Shown here: positions 53,467-61,461 of the stretch, in pieces | Layout of the letters: each line of letters begins with the position of its first letter | Position numbering within the stretch: position 1 is the stretch's first letter | DNA from: Cohnella baijiui | GTDB taxonomy: Bacteria > Bacillota > Bacilli > Paenibacillales > Paenibacillaceae | DNA: 64,000 bases | NCBI RefSeq assembly: GCF_020731285.1 | Contig: NZ_JAJFOW010000005.1 | Location: 1 to 64,000 of the forward strand | Direction of reading: 5' to 3' | The notes under the pieces: generated by a model | What the model saw: only the letters and a program-made list of their open reading frames with translations | Databases searched by the model: none | Told to the model about the DNA's origin: nothing | Position numbers and translations under genes: made by a program

Positions 53467-54300
53467 GTGCCAGCGTTGGATGAAGATCGGAAGAAATGGA
53501 TCGTGCGAGAAATCGAAACGTGGCGGCGCGGAAAGCTGCTGCCCGAGCAGTATTGCGACTTCCTGCAAAATTTGTATTTGGATGATCTGACCGACCGGCC
53601 CAAAGGGCCGCTCGGGGAAGCCGTTCGCCGGGTGGGCCGCGCATCCGGCAAACAATGGGCGTTAACGATTGTCATTTTTTCCTTGATCTGTCTGATCGTA
53701 CTTCATTTTAGCGCGTTTCCCCTGGCATTGCAAATCGCGCTCGGAGTCCTTGGCACAGCTGGATTCGTCGGCTGGGGCGCTCGTCGGCGCGAGCGTCAAC
53801 CCGCCCGCGGGCTGGCGCTGACGGGAGCGGGGATGCTGTTTCAGTTCGGAATCGGCCTCGCTGTGCTCGGCATTCACGGGTGGACGAGCGGCGCGGGGCC
53901 GGTCGCACTGGTTGCGCTGTCCTCGCTGCTGTGGATCTGCTGCGGCCTCGCGCTACGGTTCTCGCTGCTGCACGGGCTCGGATGGATCGGCATCATCGGC
54001 TTGTACGCTTGGATGCTGTCCCGTCAAGTGCCCGATCCGAGCTGGCTGGAGGTTCAGGTGTTCTGGGTGCCCGCCGCGCTGCTGTTCGGATGGCTGAGCT
54101 GGTTCGTGCACGTCAAGTTCAAGGCGACGGGGACCGTGCTGTTCGCGAACGCGCTCATTCTTTGGTTCATGCCGGAGATTTACTCGGCGCTGTTCGACGT
54201 GGACCGCGCCTGGATACAGCTGGAGCTGCTGGTGAAAATCGCCGCAGTCGGGTACGGGTTGTTCCGGCTGCGAAAACAATGGATGGAATGGGTTGCTTAA
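53467..54300 (+). CDS. Polytopic membrane protein, DUF2157-like
   Basis: A 277-residue protein. The first 70 residues are soluble (DEDRKKWIVREIETWRRGKL, LPEQYCDFLQNLYL), resembling the helical N-terminal domain of DUF2157 proteins. About eight transmembrane helices follow (about 75-270). No catalytic motif is seen and the function is unknown. I chose the GTG at 53467 because GAGAGGAGCGG precedes it, over a longer frame starting right after sigA. Its TAA overlaps the trmK ATG. Confidence 0.72.
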   Translation: MPALDEDRKKWIVREIETWRRGKLLPEQYCDFLQNLYLDDLTDRPKGPLGEAVRRVGRASGKQWALTIVIFSLICLIVLHFSAFPLALQIALGVLGTAGFVGWGARRRERQPARGLALTGAGMLFQFGIGLAVLGIHGWTSGAGPVALVALSSLLWICCGLALRFSLLHGLGWIGIIGLYAWMLSRQVPDPSWLEVQVFWVPAALLFGWLSWFVHVKFKATGTVLFANALILWFMPEIYSALFDVDRAWIQLELLVKIAAVGYGLFRLRKQWMEWVA

Positions 54301-55112
54301 TGATGAATGAATCGAAAGAATACGCGGCGGGCCTCAAGCTGTCCCGCCGGCTCGCTGCGCTGGCAGATTGGGTGCCGGAAGGGGCGCGGTTCGCCGACAT
54401 CGGCACGGACCACGCGCTGCTGCCGGTCTACCTGGCGGCGATCGGGCGCATTCCGTTCGCCGTCGCCGGCGACGTTCATGCCGGACCGGCTGAGGCGGCC
54501 CGGCGCCAAGTCGAGGCAGCCGGTCTCTCGGGTGTCGTGTCCGTCCGCCTGGGAGACGGACTGTCGGTGCTGTCGCCCGGCGAGGTGGACACGGTGTGCA
54601 TTGCCGGCATGGGCGGATCGCTGATGGTCCGCCTGCTGGAGGCTGCGGGACCGCGCCTGCAAGGCGTGCGCACGTTGATCCTCTCGCCCCACGTCGCCGA
54701 GGATCAGGTGCGGCGTTGGCTCGTCGACCGGCAGTACGCGCTCGAGGACGAGCGGCTGCTGGCGGAGGACGGCGAGACGTACACGCTGATGCGGGCCGTC
54801 TACGTCGCCGATGCGGCGGAGGCGGCTGCGCGGAACGATCGGCTGTACGACGAGGCGCTGCTGACCCCGCGCTGTCCGGATGTGCCGCGGGAGCTGCTCC
54901 TGGCGATGGGGCCGCTGCTGCTCCGCGAAGCGGGCGAGACGTTCCGGGCGAAGTGGCGGGCGGAGCTGGCCAAGCGGGAGAAGATCCTCGCACAGCTGCG
55001 GCTAGGTCAGTCGGCTGGGGCCGAAGAAAAAGCGCGGGCGTGGGAAGAGGAGTCCCGACGAATCGAGGAGGTACTGTCATGTACGCAAGAGGGGAGACCA
55101 TTGTCCAACTGA
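54300..55112 (+). CDS. trmK: tRNA (adenine-22-N1)-methyltransferase TrmK
   Basis: A 270-residue SAM-dependent enzyme that methylates A22 in Ser and Tyr tRNAs. LSRRLAALADWVPEGARFAD, IGTDHALLPVYLAA, VCIAGMGGSLM and LILSPHVAEDQVRRWL are the family motifs. A C-terminal coiled-coil segment follows (KWRAELAKREKILAQLRLGQ). Its start overlaps the previous stop, and its last 34 nt overlap nif3 in another frame. Confidence 0.94.
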   Translation: MMNESKEYAAGLKLSRRLAALADWVPEGARFADIGTDHALLPVYLAAIGRIPFAVAGDVHAGPAEAARRQVEAAGLSGVVSVRLGDGLSVLSPGEVDTVCIAGMGGSLMVRLLEAAGPRLQGVRTLILSPHVAEDQVRRWLVDRQYALEDERLLAEDGETYTLMRAVYVADAAEAAARNDRLYDEALLTPRCPDVPRELLLAMGPLLLREAGETFRAKWRAELAKREKILAQLRLGQSAGAEEKARAWEEESRRIEEVLSCTQEGRPLSN

Positions 55113-56194
55113 TGGAGCGGCTCGCGCCGAAGCATTTTGCCGTACCGGACGACAAGATCGGCCTGCAGGTCGGCTCGCTTCGCAAGGAGATTCGCCGGGT
55201 GCTGGTAGCGCTCGACGTGAACGCCGAAGTCGTTCGCGAAGCCGGCGAACTCGGAGCCGAGCTGATCATCGCACATCACGCCGTCATCTACCGGCCGCTC
55301 GCCCACCTGCAGACCGACACGCCGGCGGGCGCGCTCGCCGCCGATCTGCTGCGGCGGGATATCGCCGTCTACGTGGCGCATACGAACCTGGACACGGCCG
55401 AAGGCGGCATGAACGACTGGATGGCGGAGGCGCTGGGCCTGAACGGTCGTGCCGTGCTGGAGGAAGTGCATACCGACCAGCTGTTCAAGCTGGCCGTCTT
55501 CGTCCCGCGCACGCATCAGGAGGCGGTCCGCGGCGCGCTGTTCGGAGCGGGCGCAGGCTGGATCGGCAATTACAGCCACTGCAGCTTCAATACGGAAGGG
55601 ACGGGGACGTTCCTGCCGCGCGAAGGGAGCGAGCCGTTCCTCGGAAAGCAGGGACGCCTCGAGCAGGCGGAGGAAGTGCGGATCGAGACGGTCGTCCCGA
55701 ACAGCGTGCGCAAGGCGGTCGTCCAAGCGATGCTGAAGGCTCATCCTTACGAAGAAGTCGCCTACGATTTGTACCCGATGGACCTCAAGGGACGCTCCTT
55801 CGGCTTGGGCCGCGTCGGAACGCTGCCCGAGCCCGAACCGCTCGACGTCTTCGCCGAGCGCGTGAAGCGGGCGCTGGACGTCCCGTTCGTCCGCTTCGTC
55901 GGAGATCCGGCCAAGCCGATCCGCAAAGTCGCGGTGCTCGGCGGCTCCGGCGCCCGCTACATCAGACACGCCAAGTTCGCGGGTGCGGACGCGCTCGTAA
56001 CGGGCGACATCGACTACCATAGCGCGCAGGATGCGGAGGCGGCCGGGCTCGCGCTCGTCGATCCGGGACACAACGCCGAAAAGATCATGAAGCCGAAAGT
56101 GGCGGAATGGCTGCAAGCCCGCCTGAAGGAAAAAGGATCCGAGACCGAAGTTTTCGCCTCGCAAATTCATACGGAGCCGTTTCGGCTGCGGTAG
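55079..56194 (+). CDS. Nif3-like dinuclear metal protein (YqfO)
   Basis: A 371-residue protein of the NIF3/DUF34 family with the central PII-like insertion usual in Bacillales. Metal-binding motifs are IIAHHAVIYRPL, VYVAHTNLDTAEGGMNDW and TGDIDYHSAQDAEAAGLALV with DPGHNAEK. GTP cyclohydrolase-like and metal-chaperone roles have been proposed. GAGGAGG precedes the ATG. It is coupled to trmK. Confidence 0.93.
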   Translation: MYARGETIVQLMERLAPKHFAVPDDKIGLQVGSLRKEIRRVLVALDVNAEVVREAGELGAELIIAHHAVIYRPLAHLQTDTPAGALAADLLRRDIAVYVAHTNLDTAEGGMNDWMAEALGLNGRAVLEEVHTDQLFKLAVFVPRTHQEAVRGALFGAGAGWIGNYSHCSFNTEGTGTFLPREGSEPFLGKQGRLEQAEEVRIETVVPNSVRKAVVQAMLKAHPYEEVAYDLYPMDLKGRSFGLGRVGTLPEPEPLDVFAERVKRALDVPFVRFVGDPAKPIRKVAVLGGSGARYIRHAKFAGADALVTGDIDYHSAQDAEAAGLALVDPGHNAEKIMKPKVAEWLQARLKEKGSETEVFASQIHTEPFRLR

Positions 56195-56213
56195 CGGGAC
56201 CAGTCATTCCCGT

Positions 56214-56242
56214 TTGTATTTGCGGACGATTCGCGTTATACT
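56214..56242 (+). promoter_or_regulatory. Promoter of rnpB
   Basis: TTGTAT (56214-56219), 17-bp spacer, TATACT (56237-56242), ending 14 bp before the expected 5' end of the RNA. Confidence 0.8.
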
Positions 56243-56256
56243 AGACGTTGCAGATC

Positions 56257-56671
56257 GGAAAGTTCGACAGACAATCGCTGGCGGCTTCGCGCCGCGAGAG
56301 GAAAGTCCGGGCTCCGTAGGGCAGGATGCTGGATAACGTCCAGTCAGCGCGAGCTGAAGGATAGTGCCACAGAAATGGACCGCCGATGGCCGCTCTCCGG
56401 AGCGGATCAGGCAAGGATGGAACCGTGGTGTAAGAGACCACGAGGGGCACTGGCGACTTTGCCCCTGGTAAACCCCATCTGGAGCAAGACCGAAGAGGAA
56501 CGCAGCGGCTTTCGAGGCCGCAGCCCTTGCCCGGGGCGCGTTCGGGTTGGTCGCTGGAGCCGTGCGGCAACGTACGGCCTAGAAAGATGATTGTCGCTTC
56601 CATCCGTGGGAGGACCGCCCGGTCCGCGACGACCACCGGAAGTACAGAACCCGGCTTACGGCGAGCTTTCC
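56257..56671 (+). ncRNA. rnpB: RNase P RNA (class A architecture)
   Basis: The catalytic RNA that trims 5' leaders from pre-tRNA. P1 is formed by GGAAAGTTCG (56257-56266) and CGAGCTTTCC (56662-56671). Conserved blocks are GAGGAAAGTCCGGGCTCC, GTGCCACAGAAATGGACCGCC-type sequence near 56364-56384, GGTGTAAGAGACCACG, CTGGTAAACCCC, GGAGCAAGACC, AGAAAGATGATTGTCGC and ACAGAACCCGGCTTAC. The ACAGAAA...ACCGCC and GTAAGAG blocks match the ancestral (class A) RNA. Bacillus class B instead has the GACGAAGTCTCACTAGAAATGG-type domain, which is missing here. Confidence 0.96.
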
Positions 56672-56677
56672 GTATAT

Positions 56678-56717
56678 GCCCAAAACCCGCCAGGCTGCTG
56701 CTTGGCGGGTTTTGGGC
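56678..56717 (+). terminator. Terminator of rnpB
   Basis: A perfect 15-bp stem, GCCCAAAACCCGCCA with TGGCGGGTTTTGGGC. The internal A and T runs make AAAACCCGCCA/TGGCGGGTTTT work as a bidirectional terminator. Confidence 0.93.
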
Positions 56718-56790
56718 ATGTTTGGCCCGACGCGGCGTTGCCCTCGGCGCGCGCGTCTTGTTAATATAGAGTGGACAGGAGGTTACCGAC

Positions 56791-57291
56791 ATGAGCGAAA
56801 GCCTGAATGGGACGGAAGCCGCGGTCCCGGCCCACGAACACGATCCGTCCGAGACGATTCGGGACATGGTGGACGCGATGAGCCGCGCGGGGTGGCGCAT
56901 TACCGACCAGCGCCGGACGCTGGCCCAAATTTTCGCCGCCACGGACGGCTATCTGTCCCCCAAGGACGTCTACGACCAATTGACGGTCAAATATCCGAGC
57001 GTCAGCTTCAACACGGTGTACCGCAATCTCCGGATGCTGAGCGACATGGGCGTCCTCGAGCAGTTTTATTTTATGGACGGCGGCTTGAAGTTCAAGGCGA
57101 ACTGCATCAAGCACCATCATCATCACCTCATCTGCACGAACTGCGAGCGGACGCTCACGTTCGATTATTGCCCGATGAAGGAGCCGCTCGAGCTTCCCGG
57201 AAATTACCGGATCTTGAGCCACCGTTTCGAGATTTACGGCGTATGCGAGCAGTGCCAGCGGGATCCGTCCGCGGCCGCCAAGGACGCCTGA
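56791..57291 (+). CDS. zur: Zinc-uptake regulator Zur (Fur family)
   Basis: A 166-residue Fur-family repressor. The winged helix contains RAGWRITDQRRTLAQIF and VSFNTVYRNLRMLSDMGVLE. The zinc/sensor region has five consecutive histidines (108-112), LICTNC (C115, C118), FDYCPM and the C-terminal pair C152 and C155 in YGVCEQC. The HHHHHLIC and HRFEIYG features fit Bacillus Zur better than Fur or PerR. It has an N-terminal extension of about 20 residues. A zinc GTPase gene with Zur boxes lies 1 kb downstream. Confidence 0.88.
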   Translation: MSESLNGTEAAVPAHEHDPSETIRDMVDAMSRAGWRITDQRRTLAQIFAATDGYLSPKDVYDQLTVKYPSVSFNTVYRNLRMLSDMGVLEQFYFMDGGLKFKANCIKHHHHHLICTNCERTLTFDYCPMKEPLELPGNYRILSHRFEIYGVCEQCQRDPSAAAKDA

Positions 57292-57301
57292 GGGTTCGGC
57301 G

Positions 57302-57338
57302 CCGCCCGGACTTCCCGCCGGGAAGCCGGGCGGTTTTT
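57302..57338 (+). terminator. Terminator of zur
   Basis: CCGCCCGG (57302-57309) and CCGGGCGG (57326-57333) enclose a second CTTCCC/GGGAAG stem, followed by TTTTT. Confidence 0.95.
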
Positions 57339-57379
57339 GAGTCATACAGAATGCATAAGTTTTACTCTCTCCATTTCTG

Positions 57380-57437
57380 TAGGACTTCCGATAAAAAGTG
57401 TTGCCGCCCGGAAAGGCGGCAAAACCGTTTTTACTTG
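57380..57437. repeat. Hairpin repeat element, copy 1
   Basis: GTAGGACTTCCGATAAAAA leads into a TTGCCGCC/GGCGGCAA hairpin (57401-57421) and ends CCGTTTTTACTTG. The same layout recurs at 58033-58094. On the plus strand the hairpin is followed by TTTTT and could add to zur termination. Confidence 0.75.
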
Positions 57438-57659
57438 CCATTTAGAAGAGGCTGACTAATAAGGTTGAATTGGGGCCCGGGAGTCAGCAGCGCGGTTTTC
57501 AATGCGGATGAATGGGCATCCATTGACGATCTTTCCATTCCTGACGGCTGCCTCGGACGCGTGGCCAACAGCGAGGCCGGTTTCGAATGAATCAGTTGGG
57601 TCTTGGTGCAAATACGTCGGATTCCGGCCGATGGTTCGCCACAAGTTTTAGCCAATTGG

Positions 57660-57865
57660 TTCCTTTAGTCAATTAGTTGCATTCGTACATCTATTTAGGG
57701 TCATTTCGGGAGGGTGGAGCGGTTTACTTGTAAAAGTACATCTAAATTTAGCGTAAATCCGCCCTATACACAGAAAACGACGATTTAGTTGTACTTTTGC
57801 AACTAAGTGACCGTTAAGCAGGGAATATAGCAAAATTAGATGTACATTTGCTTCTAATCGTTGGA
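57660..57865. repeat. Palindromic repeat array 3 (51-bp pitch)
   Basis: Four degenerate units begin with TTAGTTGCATT (57673), TTACTTGTAAA (57724), TTAGTTGTACT (57785) and TTAGATGTACA (57836). The spacings are 51, 61 and 51 bp. Each start opens a 22-bp imperfect palindrome, best in unit 3 (TTAGTTG-N8-CAACTAA). The surrounding 57440-58090 DNA is clearly richer in A+T than the genes around it, has stops in all frames, and I see no gene in it. Confidence 0.8.
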
Positions 57866-58032
57866 TGCGGGATAGGCAACTCGGAAAGCGGATTCCGGCG
57901 TTTGCTGCTTCGCGTCTTGCCGAAGGTAAGCTTGGAGGTCGGATGGCTTTCGCTTGCCCATCATTTGTTGAAGAAGGAAGCAGTGGATCGAAAGCGAGAA
58001 ACGGCGGTGCGGTTTTAGCCCAATCCTTTCCG

Positions 58033-58094
58033 TATGACCTCCGATAAAAACGTGCCGCCATCTTCCTTGAAGACGGCGGAGCCGGGTTTACTTG
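58033..58094. repeat. Hairpin repeat element, copy 2
   Basis: GTATGACCTCCGATAAAAA (17 of 19 identical to copy 1) leads into CCGCCATCTT/AAGACGGCGG with one mismatch, and ends CCGGGTTTACTTG. Read on the minus strand the hairpin is followed by CACGTTTTTATC. With copy 1 it brackets array 3. Confidence 0.75.
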
Positions 58095-58100
58095 TGGGTG

Positions 58101-58130
58101 TTGACGCGGTGGGGCATTCCTTGCTATGAT
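58101..58130 (+). promoter_or_regulatory. Sigma-A promoter of the zagA-like gene
   Basis: TTGACG (58101-58106), 18-bp spacer, TATGAT (58125-58130). A Zur box begins 4 bp downstream, across the transcription start. Confidence 0.82.
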
Positions 58131-58133
58131 CAC

Positions 58134-58154
58134 AAATAGTAATAATTACGGATT
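58134..58154 (+). promoter_or_regulatory. Zur box 1
   Basis: AAATAGTAATAATTACGGATT differs from the Bacillus Zur consensus AAATCGTAAT-n-ATTACGATTT at two or so positions and keeps the full GTAAT-a-ATTAC core. It overlaps the start site of the promoter just upstream, so bound Zur would block transcription when zinc is sufficient. Confidence 0.85.
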
Positions 58155-58217
58155 GGATGATTGGTTTGGACGTGCCTCTCTTCCCTTCGGGAGGCGGATG
58201 CGCTTCCGCACGAATTT

Positions 58218-58238
58218 ATATAGTAATTATTACAATTA
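58218..58238 (+). promoter_or_regulatory. Zur box 2
   Basis: The core GTAAT-t-ATTAC (58223-58233) is perfect; the flanks are ATATA and AATTA. Its centre is 84 bp (eight helical turns) from box 1, in the transcribed leader of the zinc GTPase gene. Confidence 0.75.
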
Positions 58239-58324
58239 AAATCCCTCGTTACGTACCGAACGGACGAATCGGACCCCCATTCCGATCATCGGACCGGGTG
58301 CCCCAACGGGAAGGAGCCAACGAC

Positions 58325-59554
58325 ATGTCGACGAACAAACTGCCTGTGACCGTCCTGAGCGGCTATCTCGGCGCGGGAAAAACCACGATTTTGAAACACG
58401 TCTTGAACAACCGAAGCGGCTTGAGGGTCGCCGTTATCGTCAACGATCTGAGCGAAGTGAACATCGATGCGACGCTCGTCCGGGAAGGCAGCGAGCTGTC
58501 GCGCACGAACGAGCAGCTCGTGGAAATGTCGAACGGCTGTATTTGCTGCACGCTGCGGGAGGATCTGCTCCGCGAGGTGGAGCGGCTGGCCAAGGAAGAC
58601 CGGTTCGATTATCTGCTCATCGAATCGACCGGCATCGGCGAGCCCATGCCGGTCGCCCAGACGTTCAGCTATATCGACCAAACGCTCGATATCGACCTGA
58701 CGCGCTACTGTCGCCTGGATACGATGGTGACCGTCGTGGACGCCTACCGCTTTTGGCACGACTATGCGTCTGGCGAAACGCTGCTCGAGCGCAGCCAGGC
58801 GGTCGGGGAGGACGATACGCGGCACGTCGTCGACCTGCTCGTCGATCAGATCGAATGCTGCGACGTGCTCGTGCTGAATAAATGCGACCTGGTCGACGCG
58901 GAAAGCCTCGACGAGCTCGAGCGGGTCCTTCGCACGCTGCAGCCCGCCGCGCGCTTCATCCGTACGGAGCGCGGAGAGATCGATCCGGCCGCCATTTTGA
59001 ACACGGGACTGTTCGACTTCGAGCGGGCGAGCAGCTCCGCCGGCTGGCAGCGGGAGCTTGAGAAGGACGCGCACACGCCGGAGACGGAGGAATACGGCAT
59101 CTCCTCGTTCGTATACCGGCGGGCACGTCCGTTCCACCCGTCCCGGCTCATGGCCTGGATGTCCGACTGGCCGGCCGAAGTCGTTCGCGCCAAAGGCTTC
59201 CTCTGGCTCGCGACCCGGCAGCGGACGGCGGTGAGCGTCAGCCAGGCCGGTCCATCGATCCAGATGGGACCCGCGGGTCTCTGGGCGGCGGCGCTTCCAG
59301 AAGCGGAGCGGGAGGCGCTCCTTAGGGAGGAGCCGGAATGGCTGCAAACGTGGCATCCGATCTATGGCGACCGCCAAAACCAGCTCGTCCTGATCGGCAT
59401 AGAGATGGATCGGCGGCGGCTCGAAGCCGAGCTGGACGCCTGCCTGCTATCGGATGTCGAGCTGGCCGGAGACTGGGACGATCTGGACGATTCGTTCCCC
59501 GGGGCCGAGTTCGAGCACGATGCGTTCGTGCAGGAAGCCGGCGCCGATCGCTAA
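58325..59554 (+). CDS. zagA: Zinc metallochaperone GTPase, COG0523 family (ZagA/YciC-like)
   Basis: A 409-residue G3E-family GTPase. Walker [10 protein letters not shown] is at residues 13-21; the metal motif GCICC gives C72, C74 and C75; ESTGIGEP is the Walker B region and NKCD the base-recognition motif. The C-terminal CobW_C domain (about 260-375) holds [12 protein letters not shown] Glu/Asp-rich tail follows. In Bacillus, ZagA (YciC) delivers zinc to proteins such as FolE when zinc is short, and is repressed by Zur at two operators, as appears here. GGGAAGGAG precedes the ATG. Confidence 0.88.
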   Translation: MSTNKLPVTVLSGYLGAGKTTILKHVLNNRSGLRVAVIVNDLSEVNIDATLVREGSELSRTNEQLVEMSNGCICCTLREDLLREVERLAKEDRFDYLLIESTGIGEPMPVAQTFSYIDQTLDIDLTRYCRLDTMVTVVDAYRFWHDYASGETLLERSQAVGEDDTRHVVDLLVDQIECCDVLVLNKCDLVDAESLDELERVLRTLQPAARFIRTERGEIDPAAILNTGLFDFERASSSAGWQRELEKDAHTPETEEYGISSFVYRRARPFHPSRLMAWMSDWPAEVVRAKGFLWLATRQRTAVSVSQAGPSIQMGPAGLWAAALPEAEREALLREEPEWLQTWHPIYGDRQNQLVLIGIEMDRRRLEAELDACLLSDVELAGDWDDLDDSFPGAEFEHDAFVQEAGADR

Positions 59555-59672
59555 GGCCAGAGGCAGGGCGAACCGCGGCATCGAGGCGGGCTCCACCCCC
59601 AGAATGAGGACATCCGGGCCCGGATACGCTACAATGGGTAATGGACTGTCTAGAGAGGTGGAGCGTGTTGAA

Positions 59673-60905
59673 ATGAGCGTATCCGAACAACAATTGCAGC
59701 GTTACGCAAAGCTGATCGTGCAGGTGGGCGTTAACGTCCAATCCGGGCAGGAAGTGTTCCTCAGCTGCCAGATCGAAAATGCGCCGCTGGGCCGCGCAAT
59801 CGTCGCGGAAGCTTATGCGGCCGGAGCGTCGAACGTACACGTCGATTGGCTGGACGATGCCGTGACGCGCTTAAGATACGAGCGGGCGGCGGACGATGTG
59901 TTCAAGTCGTTCCCGGCGTGGGAGACGGCCAAGCGCAATGCGTTCGTCGAAAAGGAAGCGTGCTTTATTTCGGTCGTGTCCTCGAATCCGGATCTGCTAA
60001 AAGGCATCGATCCGACCCGGATCGGCAACAACCAGAAGTCGGCCGGCGCCGGGCTCGCGGAATTCCGCAGAGCGACCCAAGCCGACCAGGTGAGCTGGTC
60101 GGTCGTCGCAGCACCGTCCCAGGCTTGGGCCGCCAAGGTGTTCCCGGACGTCCCGGTGGACGAAGCGGTGGATCGGCTTTGGCAGGCGATCTTCGACGCG
60201 GTGCGGCTGCAAGCGGAGGATCCGGTCGAGGCGTGGGGCCGGCACAACGATGCGCTGCATGCCAAGGTCAAGCTGTTGAACGGCAAGCGATTCAAGCAGC
60301 TCCGGTACCGGGCGCCGGGCACGGATCTGACGATCGGGCTGAACGAGAAGCACGTCTGGGTCGGCGCCTCCAGCGAGCGGCCGAACGGACTCCCGTTCCT
60401 GGCGAACCTGCCCACCGAGGAAGTGTTCACGGTGCCGCAGAAGGACGCCGTGGACGGCTACGTTTCGAGCACGAAGCCGCTCAGCTACGGCGGCAATCTG
60501 ATCGACGGCTTCAAGATCACGTTCGAAAAAGGCCGGATCGTCCGGGTCGAAGCCCGGCAAGGGCAGGAGATTCTGGAGCAGCTCGTCCAAGTCGACGAGG
60601 GCGCGCGGTATTTGGGCGAAGTCGCGCTCGTTCCGCACGAATCGCCGATATCCCGGTCGAACATCTTGTTCTACCATACGCTGTTCGACGAGAACGCTTC
60701 GAATCATCTGGCCATCGGCAGCGGCTACGCCTTTAACATCGAAGGCGGCAAGACGATGTCTCGCGAGGAACTCGGGGCGCACGGGGTCAACGAAAGCGTC
60801 ACTCACGTCGACTTTATGATCGGATCCGCCGACATGGACATCGATGGGATCGCACAAGACGGATCCGTCGTGCCGATTTTCCGCCAAGGCAACTGGGCGG
60901 TCTGA
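59673..60905 (+). CDS. M29-family aminopeptidase (AmpS-like)
   Basis: A 410-residue metallo-aminopeptidase. The N-terminal domain has KLIVQVGVNVQSGQEVFLSC and AYAAGASNVHVDWLDDAVT. The metal-binding C-terminal domain shows NLPTEEVFTVPQKDAVDG, RYLGEVALVPHESPIS, LFYHTLFDENASNHLAIGSG and NESVTHVDFMIGS. This order of glutamate, histidine and aspartate ligands is typical of M29. AGAGGTGG precedes the ATG; TACAAT at 59630-59635 is a possible -10. A strong terminator follows. Confidence 0.95.
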   Translation: MSVSEQQLQRYAKLIVQVGVNVQSGQEVFLSCQIENAPLGRAIVAEAYAAGASNVHVDWLDDAVTRLRYERAADDVFKSFPAWETAKRNAFVEKEACFISVVSSNPDLLKGIDPTRIGNNQKSAGAGLAEFRRATQADQVSWSVVAAPSQAWAAKVFPDVPVDEAVDRLWQAIFDAVRLQAEDPVEAWGRHNDALHAKVKLLNGKRFKQLRYRAPGTDLTIGLNEKHVWVGASSERPNGLPFLANLPTEEVFTVPQKDAVDGYVSSTKPLSYGGNLIDGFKITFEKGRIVRVEARQGQEILEQLVQVDEGARYLGEVALVPHESPISRSNILFYHTLFDENASNHLAIGSGYAFNIEGGKTMSREELGAHGVNESVTHVDFMIGSADMDIDGIAQDGSVVPIFRQGNWAV

Positions 60906-60914
60906 GCCCCTTCT

Positions 60915-60955
60915 AAAAAACGCCGCCGTCCCCGAAGGGGCGGCGGCGTTTTTTT
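60915..60955. terminator. Bidirectional terminator between the aminopeptidase and bdbC
   Basis: AAAAAACGCCGCCG, a TCCCCGAAGGGG inner hairpin, then CGGCGGCGTTTTTTT. The A-run and T-run serve the converging genes on both strands. Confidence 0.97.
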
Positions 60956-60981
60956 GGCTTTAATGCGGTATCGGCGGGCGA

Positions 60982-61428
60982 TCAGTCCTCGATCACCCCG
61001 GCCGGCGCTGCCTGGCTCCAGCGGCGGCCGAAGATCAGCAACAGCGAGATTAGCACGAAGGCGACCAACGCCAGGAGCGGAATCGTGACGACGCCGAACC
61101 AGTCCAGGTAATCCTCGTTGCAGGGAACCCCGACGGTGCACGGCAGGAGATTGGCCATTCCCGGCACCTTCTGTTCGCCGTAATGGTACAGCGAGAACAA
61201 GCCGCCGATGACGGCCAGCGGAAGCGCGTAGCCGACAATGCCGCGGTCGTCCTTGATCGCGGCGCGACCGAGCAGCAGCACGAGCGGGTACATGAAGATC
61301 CGCTGCAGCCAGCACAGCTTGCAGGGCGCATAGTTCATCACTTCGCTCAGGAACAAACTGCCGCCGGTGGCGACCAGCGAAACGACCCAAGCGAGATAGA
61401 GATAGTTGGAGCGAATGAAAACACGCAC
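60982..61428 (-). CDS. bdbC: Thiol-disulfide oxidoreductase BdbC (DsbB-like)
   Basis: A 148-residue membrane protein with four helices. It reoxidises BdbD and passes electrons to quinone. The two cysteine pairs are C36-C39 in the first loop (APCKLCWLQR) and C97-C103 in the second (LPCTVGVPC). It begins with GTG preceded by GGAGGAATT on the minus strand. It lies 33 bp downstream of bdbD, its redox partner, in one operon. Confidence 0.94.
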   Translation of the reverse strand: MRVFIRSNYLYLAWVVSLVATGGSLFLSEVMNYAPCKLCWLQRIFMYPLVLLLGRAAIKDDRGIVGYALPLAVIGGLFSLYHYGEQKVPGMANLLPCTVGVPCNEDYLDWFGVVTIPLLALVAFVLISLLLIFGRRWSQAAPAGVIED

Positions 61429-61461
61429 GCGAATTCCTCCGTCAGCGGATGGGATCGAATT

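Noticed and set aside
57431-57660. Minus-strand open frames of 60-75 codons in the gap after zur
   Set aside because: No ribosome binding site, no recognisable features, and they overlap repeat-rich DNA.
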